From Mesostigma viride (taxonomy: Eukaryota > Streptophyta > Mesostigmatophyceae > Mesostigmatales > Mesostigmataceae): a stretch of DNA of 48,983 bases. Numbering within the stretch: the stretch's first letter is position 1; the number at the start of each line of letters is the position of its first letter. Of this stretch, positions 44,022 to 48,983 are shown one piece after another. The notes beneath the pieces were generated by a model. The model was not told the DNA's origin. It made no database searches and saw only the letters and a program-made list of their open reading frames with translations. The DNA lies in NCBI GenBank assembly GCA_009746045.1, contig RPFO01000276.1, positions 2,444,619-2,493,601 of the forward strand, read 5' to 3'. Both the position numbers and the translations under genes were made by a program.

Positions 44022-47000
44022 ATGCCAAAGCCCCGGTCCCGCCCCCGAGAAGATACCTCTGGTTTTGGAGGATTCCTGCCAGAGGTGCCCCTTCCTCGGT
44101 ATGTGCGTCAACGGCCGAGTGCGAGTGACCTGGACGTGCCCATCCAACAGCAGACTGACGCCCGGACGCGTGGCGACGAGGCCACGCCCTCAGGAGCAAC
44201 CGATAACCAATTTTTCTTGCGAGAAGAGGACGACCCCGAAGATGTATTCTCTTCTCTGTGTGCTGTACCCAGCGACATTATGGCGTGCTTGACTCTGCTG
44301 CGGCAACAGTTTCCACCCTTGTCGTCGGTAAGTATCGGCCACTAAGCAAGGCACGCCACCCGGCACCCTGCCATGACAGCAGCAGTAGCAAACCGTGTCT
44401 ATCCATAGCAGACATCCACCAGCGATGCGTAGCAGGGATAGGATTTCTTGCCCAGCGCCAGGTATTACCAGAATCATGAAACCGAGCGCTGGTGCGGTGG
44501 GGGAGCTCTTCCTTCCGAGCTGCCTTGGTCTAGCCATAGCAGACATCCACCAGCGATGCGTAGCAGGGATAGGATTTCTTGCCCAGCGCCAGGTATTACC
44601 AGAATCATGAAACCGAGCGCTGGTGCGGCGGGGGAGCTTGTCCTTCCGAGCTGCCTTGGTCTGCTGTGCTGACTGCTCTTCTTAGTCTGCTCTCCTGCTG
44701 GGTTGGCAGTAGACATATTGTGCGCAGTGTGGCTGCTGCTCTAGTAATGTCTGACTGCGGTTGGGCCCTCGTGGGATGGGAGCGCCGGGGCCTGGGGGGC
44801 GGGTCGGTGGCACCGTTGCAGCATGCCTGCTGGTTGAGTGCTGCGGTGTGGTGCACTAGCTTGCAATGGTAGCGATCCGTGTTGTGTCGAAAACGTAGCG
44901 AGAAGGGGAAGCGCGGCAAAATGGTTGGCCGTAGCGTGGCAGGCGGACCAGATTCAGGGGCGGTGCTGACAAAAAGAATGGCGAGGGTGACACCTGTCGT
45001 CTTTGCAAGGTCATAACTGGCATCACGCCTGGCTGTCCTTGATGGGATGGCGCCAGCATGCCTTGACCGCTCCGTCAGCATGCTATATTCAGCTAGAACT
45101 CGCAAGACTCAGCTAGAACTAGCTGCACCATCCTATTGTGTATAATGATTGCGTAGCGACCATTGGCGCCGCGCCTATTGTGAATAGTGTTACACACTCT
45201 AATCGCAAACACACATCCTTCATCGTATCTTAATGTGAATAACACACTTGAAGGGTGGACATACTTCCCGCTGCCGTTTGCCATCCGTGAGCCAGTAGAA
45301 GCGTGGACTTGTGCCGTTCACGATGAGACAAAAACTTTCCACCTACTACAAGCCGTTGTTGAATCTTGGAAGTTGGGGGAAAATCTACTGTCAAAGTCGA
45401 GAGCCATTTGAAGGGAAGGTATCATCAGAGATGTGAATAGCATGCGTAGCACTGTTTGTGAATAGACCATGCTTTATCAAGGAGACAACATGCTTTATGT
45501 CTAACGCTAATGGAAGTTATCGTGAATAGCATGTGTAGCACTGTTTGCGAATAGACCATGCTTTATGTCTAGCGCTAATGGAAGATACCTCGAATAGCAT
45601 GTGTAGCACTGTTTGCGAATAGACAATTCTTTATGGCTAACGCTAATGGAAGTTATTGCGAATAGCATGTGTAGCACCGTTTGCGAATAGACAATGATTT
45701 ACGTCTAACGCTAATCTGGCTTGGTCGGTATAGGCACAGCCAGACTTATCTAGGGTGTGCCATGGAGAAGGCTGGCTAGTGGGTGCGTGTGACAGCGTGC
45801 TCTATGGGAAAGGAGCGGGGAATCAGCTAGTGTGTGTGTGTGTGTCTATATGTGTGTATGTGTGTGTATGTGTGTATGTGTGTATGTGTGTGTGTGCGTG
45901 TGTGCGTGTGTGTGTATGTGCGTGTGTGTGTGCGTGTGTGTTTGTGTGTGTTTGTGACCAAGTGGGCAACCGCGGGGTGTCCAAGGAGGAAGGTGGGTCG
46001 GCTTAGACGTGGCAAATGATAGCGTGCAGACGGACAAATGGTAGCCTGGCAGGGTGTTGGGGTGGAAGCGTGAGCAATGGAGTGGGAGCAGGGATCTCCA
46101 TTGTGCGAGCTCGGGAATGCGGCTCCGCCGTTCCAACACCGCGGAAGCATCACATGTTGGGCAGGCATGCGCCAGCAGTAAGCTTCACTCGCAGCCATGA
46201 CGGTGTACCGCCTTTCCTCCCGGGCAACTAGTCTGGGCCTCGTTGGGATGCTAGGCCCAGCATTGGTTGTCGAACGACACTTCGCGGATAATCACCGTGG
46301 GATGATGGCATCATGCCTGGGGCCCTGGGGCTACCGTCGCAGGTCTCCTGACCGCCACCGTGTTGCTGCCGACATGGTCTATCACGGTCGTGTGCCCTGT
46401 CCCACCGCGGTCGTGTGCCTTGTCCCACCGCGGTCCCCTTGGGTCGCAGGCAACCTGTCGGTTGTTGTCTGCGTTGCAAACACGCGGTGGGGGGTGCGAA
46501 CAAAAGCTCACCTTGGGTGGTTGTGGTGCTGCGCGGAAAATGTATGACTGATCGCTCGCAAATATTGATGCCTTGTCTCGTATTGGACTGCCCTGCAATG
46601 TCAACGTGCCGCCCCCGCGTCGCGCTGGCAGGTGTCCGTCCCCCCCTTGATCCTGTGCACCCAGGTCTACTCGGTCCTGGGTGACCGTACGACAGCTGAC
46701 AGGGACATGGAGGTATGCGGGACCCATCGCGCTTTCGCTCCGGTTTTGTGGTTGACTTGATTATGCAAGGGTAGTGAGCAATGCGTTCTCGTGTGTGCAC
46801 TGTAGAACTCAGGACTCGCTGGCCTTGTCAGCTTCTCTCTTACCTATTCTTACTGACTGGCTGTTCTGTCGGCCCGATGTCAATCCTCTTGTTCCGTTTT
46901 ACGTGTGTCAATTTTTTTTTAATTGGTGTCTGGTTCCCTCATCTCCTCTCGTGGGATCACCCCATCCCACGAACATGACACCCATTAGCAACTTTTCACC

Positions 47001-47637
47001 TGGCTACGCTGGTTGTCACCTTGGTGTCGCAGGAGTTACGGCACCAGGGGCGTCTGCGCCGCTTCAAGCTGTCCAGCGGCAAGAGCGATTATGCGGTGGT
47101 GTTCACTGACGACTATGTACAGCAGGCAAGGGCAGGCGGAGCAAGTCGATTGTCTTCTATTTTGCAGGCATGATGAGCTGGTTAGGAAGTTCTCATACAG
47201 ATCCCCACTGGCAGCTGCTATCTGATGGATGGAGAAGCCTAGTCATGGTGTCAAGGAAGCAGTGGCTATTGTGGCGTAAACATCCACAGACGGCGCCCGC
47301 TTCCATGCTGGTTATCAAGCTCATGGCTATAAACTTGCCAGCGTTTATAGCAACTCAAACATCTATCTCCTATACATGTTTAGCCCGATGCTAAAAATGT
47401 GGGTGACTGCGTGGGGTTGCGTGTGCGTTGTCTTCTTTGTGGCCGGTTGCGGGTGTACCCGCTGCGCGTGCATGTGCCGGCTGGCAGGTGTTGCGTGAGA
47501 AGGCGCGCGCGGTGGCCAAGGGTACCAGCGCGCTACAACAGGACGCGGCCGCTGTGTTCGATTGGTTCATTTCCTGTGTGCTGCCCCAGTGCACAGATGT
47601 CAGCATTAGCGAGGATGAGCTGGTGCGTATTGCGCGG
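44022..47637 (+). CDS. STK19: Stk19-family winged-helix protein, 5' part (gene continues out of window)
   Basis: Recovered exons: 44022-44327, 46665-46712, 47033-47125 and 47488-47637, all in phase 0. Exon 1 begins [10 protein letters not shown] and ends [11 protein letters not shown]...[11 protein letters not shown], like the acidic start of plant Stk19 proteins. Exon [16 protein letters not shown] joins [20 protein letters not shown] and AVVFTDDY, matching the family pattern 'DRTxVDRxLExLRxxGxxRxFxLxxGxxDxAxVFxxDY'. The next exon has [19 protein letters not shown]. Human STK19 is now seen as a winged-helix transcription-coupled repair factor rather than a kinase. A short exon of about 15 residues, expected between 44328 and 46664, was not found. 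The intron after 47125 appears to use a GC donor (CAG|GCAAGG). The 3' exons lie beyond the terminal array. Confidence 0.8.
44403..44664. repeat. 131-bp tandem duplication in intron 1 of the Stk19-like gene
   Basis: CATAGCAGACATCCACCAGC starts at 44404 and again at 44535. The two units differ at only a few bases (GGTGGG/GGCGGG, CTCTTCC/CTTGTCC). Confidence 0.93.
45433..45715. repeat. Minisatellite of about 66 bp, four units, one with an insertion
   Basis: Units contain GAATAGCATGTGTAGCACTG, TTTGCGAATAGAC and TCTAACGCTAATGGAAG. The first unit carries 21 extra bases: CAAGGAGACAAC plus a repeat of ATGCTTTAT (see findings). Confidence 0.92.
45831..45955. repeat. (TG)n microsatellite with TA/CG variants
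   Basis: About 125 bp of TG repeat interrupted by TATG and CGTG, intronic in the Stk19-like gene. Confidence 0.95.
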
Positions 47638-47782
47638 GTGAGGGCGACCTGGTGCATGTGTGTTACTGAGGACGAGTTTGTACATGCGCCACTTGCCTTA
47701 GCGGGTGAAGTATCCGCGTAGAAAAGTACCTTATCGGGTACTCCGTGGCATGCCTTCAGTGTATGTTCACGCACCTACTTAC

Positions 47783-48983
<1,201 letters not shown>

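Noticed and set aside
45187-45411. 74-residue frame with PLPFAIREP as the missing Stk19 exon
   Set aside because: No acceptor gives phase 0 and the surrounding residues do not fit the family.

Overview
This is nuclear DNA of a eukaryote, most likely an alga and plausibly a green one. The evidence is GC-rich coding exons in genes cut by many GT-AG introns, a secreted EGF-glycosyltransferase, non-LTR retrotransposons and DNA transposons, huge microsatellites, and a TGTAA polyadenylation-like signal of chlorophyte type. There is no bacterial gene organisation. The species cannot be named from this sequence alone.

Three host genes were reconstructed exon by exon with consistent reading phase. 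(1) Minus strand, 29647 to about 8000: at least 21 exons encoding a secretory-pathway protein of about 1,115-1,170 residues, made of a signal peptide or anchor, one six-cysteine EGF domain, a GT4-like glycosyltransferase half and a complete GT2 glycosyltransferase half. (2) Plus strand, 30490-34312: six exons, 512 residues, a homologue of the U11/U12 snRNP 48 kDa protein (SNRNP48, U11-48K), a minor-spliceosome component. It has a CHHC zinc finger and the conserved SYRAKNVH block. It is divergent from gene 1 across an 842-bp intergenic region. (3) Plus strand, 44022 to beyond 47637: four recovered exons of an Stk19-family winged-helix protein, whose 3' part lies outside the window.

The flanks and the gap between genes 2 and 3 are transposon-rich. 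From 1691 to 7667 there are a 252-bp tandem duplication, an intact ORF1-only LINE with an 11-bp target-site duplication (TSD), a 5'-truncated ORF2 LINE fragment in a GAAT microsatellite, a 385-bp MITE and an older degenerate ORF1-only LINE. From 34795 to 40647 there is a four-deep nest: an inverted LINE 3' fragment (18-bp TSD) holds an ORF2 LINE, which holds an ORF1-only LINE (11-bp TSD) at its 5' edge and a 1,758-bp hAT-like element (8-bp TSD) in its reverse-transcriptase domain. From about 40805 to 43210 there is another ORF2 LINE on the minus strand carrying an internal 476-bp duplication.

The LINE ends share a 3' hairpin whose stem co-varies, although ORF1 and ORF2 are never seen in the same insertion. 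A second, very short signal, CTGGTTGTCTCCTTG, recurs at seven to eight sites with one fixed end and variable length. It looks like the 3' end of an unrecognised retro-element. Introns of gene 1 repeatedly carry tandem arrays that begin at, or within about 25 bases of, the 5' splice site. The window starts and ends inside long tetranucleotide arrays.
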